A stretch of DNA of 64,000 nt from Pseudomonadota bacterium. GTDB lineage: Bacteria; Pseudomonadota; Gammaproteobacteria; Xanthomonadales; Xanthomonadaceae. Positions within the stretch are counted from its first letter, which is position 1. The number at the start of each line of letters is the position of its first letter. Positions 34,428 to 42,879 of this stretch are shown here, piece after piece. Below the pieces are notes generated by a model, which had not been told where the DNA came from, made no database searches, and saw only the letters and a list, made by a program, of their open reading frames with translations. The stretch lies in the NCBI GenBank assembly GCA_023390905.1, contig JAEWBY010000080.1:68735-132734 (forward strand). The letters run 5' to 3'. A program made the translations under genes and the position numbers.

Positions 34428-36041
34428 TCATGGCTTCACCGGCGGCACCGGCGCCAGGCGCAGATCATGGAAGTCGAAGCTGAAGTCGGTCAGTGGCGAG
34501 ATGGCTTCCATGCGCGCTTCACGGATTCCGCCGTCGGGCGTCAGGGCGAAATTGAGGAAGGCATCGGCGTTGAGCCAGCGCTCGCGCCAGCGCACCACGA
34601 AGGTGTCGTGCTGCCAGTGCGAAAGATCGCCCACCAGTTCCGGGGTCTTGCTGAAGCGCAGCACCAGCCCCTCGCCTTCGCGCGTGATGACTACATCGCC
34701 ATACCACGGATCGCGCAGCGTCCCGGCGTACTTGTCCAACGGCAGCGACGGCCGGGACTGCGCATCGCGCGCAGCCTGGTGCTTGCGCCAGCTTTCATCC
34801 GCATCGTCCTGCGACTTGGCCACCGCTTCGGCATAACCGGCCAACCAGTCCGTCTTTGGCGCATCCATGTAGGCATCGAGGGCGCGCAGTGTCACCGCGT
34901 TGAACGCCGCGCCGACTTCCTGGCTGGTCAGCACCACCACGCCGAGCTTGCGCTCCGGCACCAGGGTCACGCGTGAGACCATGCCCGGCCAGCCGCCGGT
35001 GTGCCACACCAGTTTGTCGCCGCGATAGTCCGACAGCATCCAGCCCTCGCCATAGCCCAGATAATTCGGCTTGGCCTGCTTGAGCATTTCGATCTTCGGT
35101 TCGGACACCGGAATCGGCGTCACCATCGACCACATGTCGCGCTGGCGTCGCGCGGTGAACAGTCGCTGCTGGCGTCCCTGCGAATCGGTGTAGGTGCCGC
35201 CGGCCAGTTGCGCGCGCATCCACAGGCTCATGTCGTGCACGCTGGAATAGATGCCGCCCGCGCCGGCCACGTTCGACCACGTCATGCGCGGGGCCGGTTG
35301 CAGATCCTTGAAATCGGCCTTGGCGTGACCACTGGCGACATTGTCGCCGGGCTTGAGGAAATCGCTGTTGAAGCGCGTGTCCTTCATGCCCAGCGGCTGG
35401 AAGATCCGTGTGCGCAGGAACTGCTCGTAGCTGATGCCGCTGACTTCCTCGATGACCAGTTGCGCCACGCCGAACAGGATGTTGTCGTAGGCGTACTGGC
35501 TGCGGAATCCGCCGGTCAGCGGCACATCCTTCAGGCGCTGCGCCACTTCGCGATTGCTGTAGGTGGTCGTCGGCCAGTACAGCAGGTCACCGGCCCCCAG
35601 GCCCAGGCCGCTGCGGTGCGCGAGCAGATCGCGGATGCGCATCTCGCGGGTGACGTACGGATCGGACATGCGGAACCACGGCAGGTGATCGATCACGCGA
35701 TCCTCCATGTCCAGCTTGCCTTCGTCGGCGAGCATTTCCAGCGAGGCGGCGGTGAAGGCCTTGGTGTTGGAGGCAATCGCGAACAGTGTGTTCGCGTCCA
35801 CCTTGGCCGGCTTGCCCATTTCGCGTACGCCGTAGCCGCGTTCCAGCACGATCTGGCCGTCCTTGACGATCGCCACGGCGATGCCCGGCACGTCGAACTG
35901 CTTGCGCACCGCTTCGACATAAGCGTCGAAATCCTGCAACTGATCCGGCAATGCCGGCGCCTGCGCGGACGCAAGCCCGCACCACAGACCGAACGACAGC
36001 AGCACTGCACCGGCCGCACCGGCGCGCGAAGGGATGGACAT
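34428..36041 (-). CDS. Serine hydrolase of the beta-lactamase/penicillin-binding fold
   Basis: The 537-aa protein begins with a signal peptide (to about residue 27) and has class-C-type motifs: SNTKA (the SxxK nucleophile, about residues 90-95) and YAYDN, where Tyr is the general base. The C-terminal part (about 400-537) resembles the DUF3471 domain of esterase EstB-type and D-aminopeptidase-like hydrolases. It is more likely a periplasmic esterase or peptidase than a true beta-lactamase, as the third motif is not a clear KTG (HTGG appears instead). Substrate unknown. Confidence 0.85.
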   Translation of the reverse strand: MSIPSRAGAAGAVLLSFGLWCGLASAQAPALPDQLQDFDAYVEAVRKQFDVPGIAVAIVKDGQIVLERGYGVREMGKPAKVDANTLFAIASNTKAFTAASLEMLADEGKLDMEDRVIDHLPWFRMSDPYVTREMRIRDLLAHRSGLGLGAGDLLYWPTTTYSNREVAQRLKDVPLTGGFRSQYAYDNILFGVAQLVIEEVSGISYEQFLRTRIFQPLGMKDTRFNSDFLKPGDNVASGHAKADFKDLQPAPRMTWSNVAGAGGIYSSVHDMSLWMRAQLAGGTYTDSQGRQQRLFTARRQRDMWSMVTPIPVSEPKIEMLKQAKPNYLGYGEGWMLSDYRGDKLVWHTGGWPGMVSRVTLVPERKLGVVVLTSQEVGAAFNAVTLRALDAYMDAPKTDWLAGYAEAVAKSQDDADESWRKHQAARDAQSRPSLPLDKYAGTLRDPWYGDVVITREGEGLVLRFSKTPELVGDLSHWQHDTFVVRWRERWLNADAFLNFALTPDGGIREARMEAISPLTDFSFDFHDLRLAPVPPVKP

Positions 36042-36125
36042 GGAGAACCCCTGACACGGAAAGCGCCACGATACGACACCGGCCGCGCCCGCGTCGCCTG
36101 CCGGCGGTCACTGCGCGGACGTTGG

Positions 36126-36131
36126 CATAAT
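36126..36131 (+). promoter_or_regulatory. Possible -10 box of a leaderless transcript
   Basis: CATAAT lies six bases before the ATG at 36138, so a transcript using it would start on or next to that ATG. No matching -35 box is clear. Confidence 0.3.
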
Positions 36132-36137
36132 GCGCGG

Positions 36138-37400
36138 ATGTCCGAATTCCCTTCTTCCAGCGCCGGTGCGCGCGCCATCGTCATCGGCGGCGGCCCGGCA
36201 GGCCTGTTCGCGGCCGAACACCTGCGCGCGGCGGGCCTGGCGGTGGATCTGTACGAGGCCAAGGGATCGGTCGGTCGCAAGTTCCTGATCGCCGGCAAGG
36301 GCGGTCTCAACCTCACCCATTCGGATCCGTTCGAGCGCTTCGCCCAGCGCTATGGCGAGCGCCGCGACGAAGTGGCCGGGTGGCTGCGCGACTTCGATGC
36401 CGATGCACTGCGCGGCTGGGCGTCGGGCCTGGGGGTGGACACATTCGTCGGCAGTTCCGGCCGCGTGTTCCCGACCGATCTCAAGGCCGCGCCATTGCTG
36501 CGCGGCTGGGTGCGCCGGTTGCGCGATCAGGGCGTGCGTTTCCATGTGCAGCACCGCTGGTGCGGCTGGGACGGCGAAGGCCGTTGGCAGTTCGAATCGC
36601 CGCAGGGCGCGATCGGCGAGGCCGCCGATATCGTGGTGCTGGCGCTCGGCGGCGGCAGCTGGCCCGAACTCGGCTCCGATGGCCGCTGGGTACCGTGGCT
36701 GGAGGTGCGGGATGTCGCGATCGCACCCCTGCAACCATCCAATTGCGGCTTCGACATCGGCTGGAGCGAACATCTGGCCACGCGTTTCGCCGGCGCGCCG
36801 CTGAAACCGGTGATCGCGCACTGGCACGACGCGCATGGCGCCGCGCGCAGCATGCAGGGCGAATGCGTGATCACCGCCACGGGCATCGAGGGCAGCCTGA
36901 TCTATGCACTGTCGGCGATGTTGCGCGAGCAGATTCGGCGCGACGGCGTGGCCACACTGCACCTGGACCTCGCACCGGGGCGTGATCATGCGCGGCTGTC
37001 GCGGGATCTTGAGCGCCCGCGCGGATCACGCAGCCTGGGCGAACACCTGCGCCGACAGGCCGGGCTGGACGCACTGCGCGTGGCGCTGCTGCACGAAATG
37101 CTCGCACCGGCGCAACGACAGGACATCGACGCCATCGTCCACACGATCAAGCGCCTGCCGCTGCGGTTGCTGCGTCCGCGGCCGATCGAGGAAGCCATCA
37201 GCAGCGCCGGTGGCGTGCGCTTCGATGCACTCGATGACGCGCTGATGATCCGTTCGATGCCGGGCGTGTTCGTCGCCGGCGAGATGATCGACTGGGAAGC
37301 GCCCACCGGCGGCTATCTGCTCACCGCGTGCTTCGCCAGCGGCCTGCGCGCGGCCAGGGGCGCGCTGGCCTGGCTGGATCGGCGGACGGCTTCGCGCTGA
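36138..37400 (+). CDS. TIGR03862-type flavoprotein (BaiN-like branch)
   Basis: The 420-aa protein has a Rossmann FAD motif (IVIGGGPAGLFAAEHL), then KFLIAGKGGLNLTHS, which replaces the GGGRCN of the HI0933 branch, and a C-terminal VFVAGEMIDWEAPTGGYLLTACFASGLRAARG. This matches the TIGR03862 family of uncharacterised flavoproteins. The pattern distinguishes it from the paralog at 26232. The reaction is unknown. Confidence 0.87.
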   Translation: MSEFPSSSAGARAIVIGGGPAGLFAAEHLRAAGLAVDLYEAKGSVGRKFLIAGKGGLNLTHSDPFERFAQRYGERRDEVAGWLRDFDADALRGWASGLGVDTFVGSSGRVFPTDLKAAPLLRGWVRRLRDQGVRFHVQHRWCGWDGEGRWQFESPQGAIGEAADIVVLALGGGSWPELGSDGRWVPWLEVRDVAIAPLQPSNCGFDIGWSEHLATRFAGAPLKPVIAHWHDAHGAARSMQGECVITATGIEGSLIYALSAMLREQIRRDGVATLHLDLAPGRDHARLSRDLERPRGSRSLGEHLRRQAGLDALRVALLHEMLAPAQRQDIDAIVHTIKRLPLRLLRPRPIEEAISSAGGVRFDALDDALMIRSMPGVFVAGEMIDWEAPTGGYLLTACFASGLRAARGALAWLDRRTASR

Positions 37401-38042
37401 TCACTACCGAAGATGTCGGCGGCTTCCGCCGATCAGTACGCGACTGATGAAAGCCGGCAGCGCATCATGGATGCGAGTGCCCGACTCGGAACACGTGGTG
37501 TGGGGCCGCCACTCTAGAGAGATGGAAAACACCGGCCCCGTGGGAGCGGCTTTCATCGCGAAGTTCGCAATCGCGCCGCAATGGAAGCCGCTCCCACGCC
37601 GCTCAAGTCTGTGCGGAACAGCGATGCCGATCGCGATTCCGTGAACCTGATTGGTCGCCCGCGATGGCTGCACCGGTTGGAGAGAGAACCTGATGCAGCG
37701 ATGGCGGGGCGTGCGCGCAAGATACGGCCTCTGATGTGGAAATTCGGTTATGGAAAGACTTCAGATCGATGACAGCGCACGGGACTTTCAGCATCCGTTG
37801 CCAAGTTCAAAGCGGTGTGAGGCCGGCGTCCCGGGCGGCCGTGCTTCGTGCCTGGCCCGTCGAGGATGGGCGAAGCCCGGTCGCACCCGCCACGCGACGA
37901 CTCATGAAGAATGCAAGCCACGGATCGGCACTTCGGAATGAGCTTAGCGTTGCATCAGGCGCTCCGCCCTCCCACTGCATGACGCATTGCGCGTATGCGC
38001 GCCATGGTCCGGACATGCCGCACGCCTGCGCCTTGCACGGGA
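37401..38042. other. 642-base spacer without a convincing gene
   Basis: Apart from the REP-like hairpin at 37540-37597, I see no gene, RNA or terminator. Frames through it carry atypical, low-quality translations; the region 37740-38040 is the least like its neighbours and could be decayed coding DNA. Confidence 0.5.
37540..37597. repeat. REP-like inverted repeat
   Basis: GTGGGAGCGGCTTTC and GGAAGCCGCTCCCAC face each other across 28 bases, with one mismatch. This is the GTGGGAGCGGCTT-type REP found in pseudomonads and xanthomonads. Related hairpins occur at 62080 and 62248. Confidence 0.75.
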
Positions 38043-39665
38043 TCAGCCGCTCTTGGATTGCTGCAATGCGCGCACGCGCGCGGGCGGCGCGAACGATTCG
38101 CAGCTCGCGTCGGCCCAGAAACTCTGGAACACTGCATGCGACGGAATGCGATCCAGCAATTCGCCCGGCTCGAGAAAACGGTACAGCGATGCCAGCGCAC
38201 GCACCTCGATCGGCGAGACGCGGCGCAGGATGTGTTCCGGCCCCAGTTGCTGCGGATGGGTCAGCCCCGCCGCGCACAGCAGATCGCGCAGCGCCTTGAG
38301 CGTGTTGTCGTGGAACTGCTGCACGCGAACGGCCTTGTCCGGCACGTGCAGGTGTTTCCAGCGATCCGGGTTCTGCGTGGCCACGCCGGTCGGGCAGCGA
38401 TCATTGTGGCAGCTCATCGACTGGATGCAGCCCAGCGCGAACATGAAGCCGCGACCGCTGTTGCACCAGTCCGCACCGAGCGCCATCGTGCGCGCGATGT
38501 CGAAGGCGCTGATGATCCGCCCGGCCGCGCCCAGACGGATGCGATCGCGCAGGTTCAGCCCCACCAGCGTGTTGTGCACCAGCAGCAGCGCCTCATGCAT
38601 CGGCACGCCGACGTGATCGATGAACTCCGCCGGTGCCGCACCGGTGCCGCCTTCGGCACCATCGACGACGATGAAATCCGGCAGCACGCCGGTCTCGCGC
38701 ATCGCCTTGGCGATGCCGAACCACTCCCACGGATGACCGATGGCGAGTTTGAAGCCGGTGGGCTTGCCGCCGGACAGCTCGCGCAGGCGGGCGACGAATT
38801 CCAGCAGGCCGCGCGGCGTGGAGAACGCAGAATGCTGGGACGGCGATATGCAATCGTGGCCCATCGGCACACCGCGCGTGACCGCGATCTCCGGCGTCAC
38901 CTTCGCCGCCGGCAGCACACCGCCGTGGCCCGGCTTGGCGCCCTGCGACAGCTTGATCTCGATCATCTTCACCTGCGGATCGCGCGCATTCCCGGTGAAG
39001 CGCGCCTCGTCGAAGCGGCCGTGATCATCGCGGCAGCCGAAATAGCCCGAGCCGATTTCCCAGACCAGATCACCGCCCTTCTCGCGGTGGTACGGCGATA
39101 TCGAGCCCTCGCCCGTGTCGTGGTAGAAGCTGCCGCGGCGCGCGCCTTCGTTGAGCGCGCGGATCGCGTTGGCCGACAATGCGCCGAAGCTCATCGCCGA
39201 GATATTGAACACGCTGGCCGAATACGGCTGCGCCGAATCGGCGCCGATGGTGATGCGGAAATCATGCGAATCGATGCGCGCCGGCGCCATCGAGTGGTTG
39301 ATCCACTCGTAGTCCACGCCGTACACATCCTGCTGGCTGCCGAATGGCACCACGTCCGAAACGTTCTTGGCGCGCTGGTACACCAGGGCGCGCTGCTGGC
39401 GCGAGAACGGCACTTCGACGGTGTCGCCCTCGATGAAATACTGGCGGATCTCCGGCCCGACCGATTCCAGTCCGTAGCGGAAATGCGCCAGCACCGGGTA
39501 GTTGCGCCGCAGCGTGCTGCGCTTCTGCAACACGTCCCAGGTGCCCAGCAACGCCAGCACGCCGAATACACCGGCCGCCCAGCCCCACGCAGGCCAATGC
39601 AGACTCAGCGCCAGCGACGCCAGCGTCAGCACAATGCACAGCCCGTAGGCCAGGTATCGAATCAT
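38043..39665 (-). CDS. FMN-binding glutamate synthase-like protein
   Basis: The 540-aa protein has two N-terminal membrane segments (about residues 1-45) and then the FMN-binding glutamate synthase domain: NISAMSFGALSANAIRALNEGARRGSFYHDTGEGSISPYH, KMIEIKLSQGAKPGHGG, DFIVVDGAEGGTGAAP and the Fe-S-type CIQSMSCHNDRCPTGVATQNP. It lacks the glutaminase and amidotransferase domains of GltB, so it is not a conventional glutamate synthase. Such membrane-tethered proteins are widespread and their substrate is unresolved. Confidence 0.9.
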   Translation of the reverse strand: MIRYLAYGLCIVLTLASLALSLHWPAWGWAAGVFGVLALLGTWDVLQKRSTLRRNYPVLAHFRYGLESVGPEIRQYFIEGDTVEVPFSRQQRALVYQRAKNVSDVVPFGSQQDVYGVDYEWINHSMAPARIDSHDFRITIGADSAQPYSASVFNISAMSFGALSANAIRALNEGARRGSFYHDTGEGSISPYHREKGGDLVWEIGSGYFGCRDDHGRFDEARFTGNARDPQVKMIEIKLSQGAKPGHGGVLPAAKVTPEIAVTRGVPMGHDCISPSQHSAFSTPRGLLEFVARLRELSGGKPTGFKLAIGHPWEWFGIAKAMRETGVLPDFIVVDGAEGGTGAAPAEFIDHVGVPMHEALLLVHNTLVGLNLRDRIRLGAAGRIISAFDIARTMALGADWCNSGRGFMFALGCIQSMSCHNDRCPTGVATQNPDRWKHLHVPDKAVRVQQFHDNTLKALRDLLCAAGLTHPQQLGPEHILRRVSPIEVRALASLYRFLEPGELLDRIPSHAVFQSFWADASCESFAPPARVRALQQSKSG

Positions 39666-39750
39666 GGGAACCTCACGCTGTGGCCATCGCGGGACATCTT
39701 AGCGGGGAGACGGGAGGCGGGAGGGAGGGAGACTGGAATCAGGATTCGGT

Positions 39751-39778
39751 AGCCGATAGCCGATAGCCGATAGCCGAT
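39751..39778. repeat. AGCCGAT tandem repeat, 4 copies
   Basis: Four perfect copies of AGCCGAT in a row, with a purine-rich run just before it. Confidence 0.9.
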
Positions 39779-39831
39779 GGAGCATTGCGTCATCGCAGGC
39801 TCGATTTCGCATGCACCCCGAACCTGGCTTT

Positions 39832-39915
39832 TTCCGGTTTCCGCTTTCCGCTTTCCGCTTTCCGCTTTCCGGTTTCCGGTTCCCGATTCCCGATTCCCGG
39901 TTCCCGATTCCGAAT
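39832..39915. repeat. Heptanucleotide tandem array, about 12 units
   Basis: Consecutive 7-bp units TTCCGCT (4 in a row), TTCCGGT, TCCCGAT and TCCCGGT without gaps. The two dominant unit types appear in blocks, suggesting successive local expansions. Heptanucleotide minisatellites of similar style are known from Xanthomonas genomes and used there as variable-number markers. Confidence 0.9.
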
Positions 39916-40062
39916 CCCGTCTCCCGGCCGCACCCCATTGACGTCCTCTTCGCTCGCACCCTGCGATAAAGGCATCGCAACGCCATGGCCTCGGGCGCAG
40001 CTCCTACGCAGGTCACCGGCGATGCAGGGATTCCGTTTCCCCCAGAGGAGATGGACCCAACA

Positions 40063-40090
40063 AGAAGGGGCGGCCCAGGCCGCCCCTTCT
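40063..40090 (-). terminator. Terminator of the conserved hypothetical gene
   Basis: AGAAGGGGCGGC and GCCGCCCCTTCT form a perfect 12-bp stem around a 4-nt loop, 20 bases beyond the stop codon. Confidence 0.75.
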
Positions 40091-40110
40091 CTCGTTCCGC
40101 CGTCGGGCAA

Positions 40111-40482
40111 TCAATGCATGTAGCGATCGTTGCGCGGATTGCGCCAGCCGGTGTGCATGCCGTTGGTGGGCGCGCCCATGCGGATCCAGACTTCCTGCAG
40201 CAGCGGCTCCACGTGCGACCACGCCAGGCCGTGCCATTGATCGAACTGCTCGACGTACTTGTGGTGGATGCGCTCGAGCACTTCCTCCAGCGGTTGTGCG
40301 TAATAGCGCAGGTACGCATCGTAGGCGAAGCGCAGCACCGGCTCGTAGCGCGAGAACGGCGTGCCCTGCTCGTAGAACGGATGCGTGTGGATTTCGTTCT
40401 TCCAGTACGCCATCTCGGCGTGGATGTCGACGACTTCGCAGCGATACCAACCTCGCCGCGCCGGTGCGGTGGCAATGGCCAT
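40111..40482 (-). CDS. Conserved hypothetical protein (unknown function)
   Basis: The protein (123 aa) is soluble, hydrophilic and helical. It has many aromatic and His residues, for example MAYWKNEIHTHPFYEQGTPF and VEQFDQWHGLAWSHVEPLLQEVW. I recognise no family. AAAGGAG lies directly before the ATG at 40482, and a 12-bp hairpin follows the stop codon, so it is a self-contained transcription unit. The ordered arrangement of three histidines (HTHPFY, RIHHKYV, WHGLAW) might bind a metal, which is inference. Confidence 0.75.
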   Translation of the reverse strand: MAIATAPARRGWYRCEVVDIHAEMAYWKNEIHTHPFYEQGTPFSRYEPVLRFAYDAYLRYYAQPLEEVLERIHHKYVEQFDQWHGLAWSHVEPLLQEVWIRMGAPTNGMHTGWRNPRNDRYMH

Positions 40483-40902
40483 GGGGGGAGCTCCTTTGAC
40501 TGACGGCTTGCATTGATAGCGCATGCGCTGTGTTCAGATCGTCAAATGCTCCCTGAACTGGACCATGCGCTAACGAAGGGTGCACGCGATCTGCACGTGC
40601 TTTTTCATGCGCGCCACGCACCCTGTCCGCGTGGCGCCGGCATCCCTCCTTTGACGACAACTGCCGGCACAGGTCGATCATCTGGAAGACCCACGCGTGG
40701 TCGTTAGGCAGTTGGGCCGCTTGACCATCGACCGCCACAGGAGCACCGACGTCGCGCACGCGACGACACGGCCGGTCGACCATCCGGATGGCCTATCGGT
40801 TCTCCACAAAAAAACGGCGCGATGCGCCGTTTTTTTTCTTTGCGGCGGCCGGTTCGAGGGACCGGGGCGCGGTTGCGCCGCCGATCCCGCCGCCGAATCC
40901 CG
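40483..40902. other. 420-base spacer with one strong terminator
   Basis: The only evident element is the bidirectional terminator at 40809-40836. There is no plausible gene; the upstream promoter of the 123-aa gene must lie in the first part. Confidence 0.6.
40809..40836. terminator. Bidirectional terminator at the end of the polysaccharide locus
   Basis: Runs of A and T flank a stem made of ACGGCGC and GCGCCGT around a 3-nt loop; both strands give an A-stem-U structure with runs of six or more U. It ends the Wza-type gene, the last of the locus. Confidence 0.92.
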
Positions 40903-41982
40903 TCAGTTGCGATCGAAGTTGTACTGCGCCGAGGCCGCGTTGCTGATGATGCCCGACAGCGGCAGCAACTGCGTCAGGAAGCGGTTCCAGCGGGTGACGC
41001 CGGCCGGACCGACCCACACCACATCGCCCGGACGCAGATGGAAGCGATCGCCCAGCGCGAACGCCGCCGGCGACGCGGCATCCAGGTGATAGACCGTGGC
41101 CGGTTCGCGCTGCAGATCCTCCATGCCGCGGATCACGTACACCGCACTGCCCTTGGCGGTGACCGGATTGAGGCCGCCGGTGCGTCCCAGTGCCTGGGTC
41201 AGGCTCATGTCGGTGGTCTTGAAGTTGATCGCCTGCGGGCGCATCACTTCGCCGACGACATAGACCTCCTTGCGATCGTTGAACGGCAGATACAGGCGAT
41301 CGCCGGGCTTGAGGTAGATGTCGGCAGCGATCTTGCCGTCACGGTTGAGCGCATCGAGATCGAGCGGATAATCGCGGCCGTCGCGCGTGAGGACGAAGCC
41401 TGCCAGATCCGCTTCCTCGACGTTGATGCGCGCCTTGCCCACCGCCTGCGCGAGCGTCAGCGGCACCGGGGTGAAATCCTGCGGCGAGGTATCGACGAAC
41501 GCGCCCTGCACCGCCACCCGGCCGCCATAGCCGACCACGTTGACGTCCACCTGTGGCGTGCGCAGGTACTGGCCCAGTCGCGAGGACAGCGTGCTGCGCA
41601 GATCCTCGATCGTCATGCCCTTGACGTTGAGCTTGCCCGCGTAGGGATAGAAGAACGTGCCATCAGGCTGCACCAGCCGGCCGTTGGTGACGGCCTGCTG
41701 CTGGTTGCCCGCCGGCGTGGTGAGCTCGGGGTGATCCCACACCGTCACCAGGATCGTGTCGCCCGGCTGGATGCGGTAGATCTCGGGTTGATAGTTCGCA
41801 AGTTCGGCCGGCAGCGTCACCGGCGTGCGCGGTGCGGCCACCAGCTCCGGAGTGATGGCGATCATCCGTGCGTCGCTTCCTTCGACGGTGCCTTGCGTCA
41901 TGTTGCCGTGGGTCATGCGTTGGCCGGAGCAGCCGGCCAGCAGCAGCGCCAGCAGTGCCAGCGAAGAAGGAAGGAGTTTCAC
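40903..41982 (-). CDS. wza: Wza/GumB-type outer-membrane polysaccharide export lipoprotein
   Basis: The protein (359 aa) starts with a lipoprotein signal ending LLAGC (Cys18) and carries the Poly_export domain: YRIQPGDTILVTVWDHPELTTPAG near residue 70, then LVQPDGTFFYPYAGKLNVKGMTIEDLRSTLSSRLGQYL and a second SLBB-type repeat with VYVVGEVMRPQAINF. It forms the outer-membrane channel through which the polymer leaves the cell, together with the Wzc encoded upstream. It is the last gene of the locus, 129 bases downstream of the YdcF gene, and precedes the bidirectional terminator. Confidence 0.93.
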   Translation of the reverse strand: MKLLPSSLALLALLLAGCSGQRMTHGNMTQGTVEGSDARMIAITPELVAAPRTPVTLPAELANYQPEIYRIQPGDTILVTVWDHPELTTPAGNQQQAVTNGRLVQPDGTFFYPYAGKLNVKGMTIEDLRSTLSSRLGQYLRTPQVDVNVVGYGGRVAVQGAFVDTSPQDFTPVPLTLAQAVGKARINVEEADLAGFVLTRDGRDYPLDLDALNRDGKIAADIYLKPGDRLYLPFNDRKEVYVVGEVMRPQAINFKTTDMSLTQALGRTGGLNPVTAKGSAVYVIRGMEDLQREPATVYHLDAASPAAFALGDRFHLRPGDVVWVGPAGVTRWNRFLTQLLPLSGIISNAASAQYNFDRN

Positions 41983-42111
41983 GCCGCGTACCTCGTTGTT
42001 GTTGTCGGTGGATGGAAGCGGTGGCGCACCGCGGTGCGCTCGCGACAGGGTGGCAAGCCCGACGTGAAGAGCGCGAACGCATTCACGGAACGCGCCGTGA
42101 ACGCACCCTGT

Positions 42112-42879
42112 TCATCCACGTGCATGCGCCACGGTGAGCGCCAGGTATTCCTTAAGCGCACGTCCGCTGCGCCACAGGGCGCGCGGTGACGGCAGCCAGC
42201 GGCGGGGCCCGGTGGTGCGCGATCGCCCCTCGGGCACCGGCACCGGCACCACGCGCGCGCCGGCGCGCTCGAACAGCAGCGTCGCGCGCGGCATGTGCAG
42301 GGCCGAGGTCACCAGCAGGATGTGGGGCGGATCGCCCGGTGCGAGCGCGACGCTGAAACGCGCGTTGTCGTCGGTGTCGTGGCTGCGTTCCTCCAGCACC
42401 ACCGCCGAATGCGGCACACCGAGCCGCTCGATCGCGTTGGCCATGCGTTTGGCTTCGGTGATGCGTCCCTGTCCGCCGCCGCTGAGGATGACCACCGGGG
42501 CCCTGCCCGCGAGCCACGCGCGCGCACCCGCGGCCAGCCGGCTGCTCTGCAGATCGTCCGGATCCACTTCGGCCTGTTTCATCCACGAATAGTGCATGCC
42601 GCCACCGAGCACGACGATCGCGTCGGCGCGCGGCAATTCGGACGATTCGCGCACCATCGGGTAACGATCCTCCAGTTGCGCGCGCAGCGATTCCGAGGCC
42701 ACCGGCAGCGACCAGATCACCGACCAGCCCAGACCGATGATCGCCAGTGCGCGTGCGCTCCTGCGCCATTTCAGCCACCCCAGCACGGCGGCGATCGCCA
42801 GCAGCACCAGCGTGAGCGTCAACGGATAGGTCAGGGAGACGGCGAAGTCGCGTAGGGCGGCCATGCTGGCTCCGGTCAT
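42112..42879 (-). CDS. YdcF family (DUF218) membrane protein
   Basis: The 255-aa protein has two N-terminal membrane helices (about residues 10-55) and then the DUF218 core: ADAIVVLGGGMHYS, PVVILSGGGQGRITEA and VTSALHMPRATLLFERAG. Members include ElyC and SanA, which influence cell-envelope polysaccharide and lipid-carrier metabolism. The ATG at 42879 overlaps the polymerase stop (ATGA); an alternative ATG at 42864 has a GGAG upstream. Its role in the locus is uncertain but may concern undecaprenyl-carrier recycling. Confidence 0.85.
   Translation of the reverse strand: MTGASMAALRDFAVSLTYPLTLTLVLLAIAAVLGWLKWRRSARALAIIGLGWSVIWSLPVASESLRAQLEDRYPMVRESSELPRADAIVVLGGGMHYSWMKQAEVDPDDLQSSRLAAGARAWLAGRAPVVILSGGGQGRITEAKRMANAIERLGVPHSAVVLEERSHDTDDNARFSVALAPGDPPHILLVTSALHMPRATLLFERAGARVVPVPVPEGRSRTTGPRRWLPSPRALWRSGRALKEYLALTVAHARG

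Larger units (their letters stand above)
39666..40062. other. Intergenic region dominated by short tandem repeats
   Basis: Between the glutamate-synthase-like gene and the conserved hypothetical gene at 40111 the DNA contains a purine-rich stretch, a 4-copy AGCCGAT tract and a 12-unit heptanucleotide array, and then a transcription terminator. Long frames across it are peptides repeated in sevens and are not real genes. Confidence 0.7.

Noticed and set aside
37807..38277. 156-codon minus-strand ORF overlapping the glutamate-synthase-like gene end
   Set aside because: Its translation is compositionally poor, it overlaps a well supported gene, and no ribosome-binding site precedes it.
39832..39915. 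CRISPR-like appearance of the heptanucleotide array
   Set aside because: Units of 7 bases have no spacers and no cas genes are nearby, so it is a simple tandem repeat.
39699..40475. Minus-strand open frame across the heptanucleotide repeats
   Set aside because: The middle is a repeated 7-base translation and the frame conflicts with the 123-aa gene at 40111-40482.
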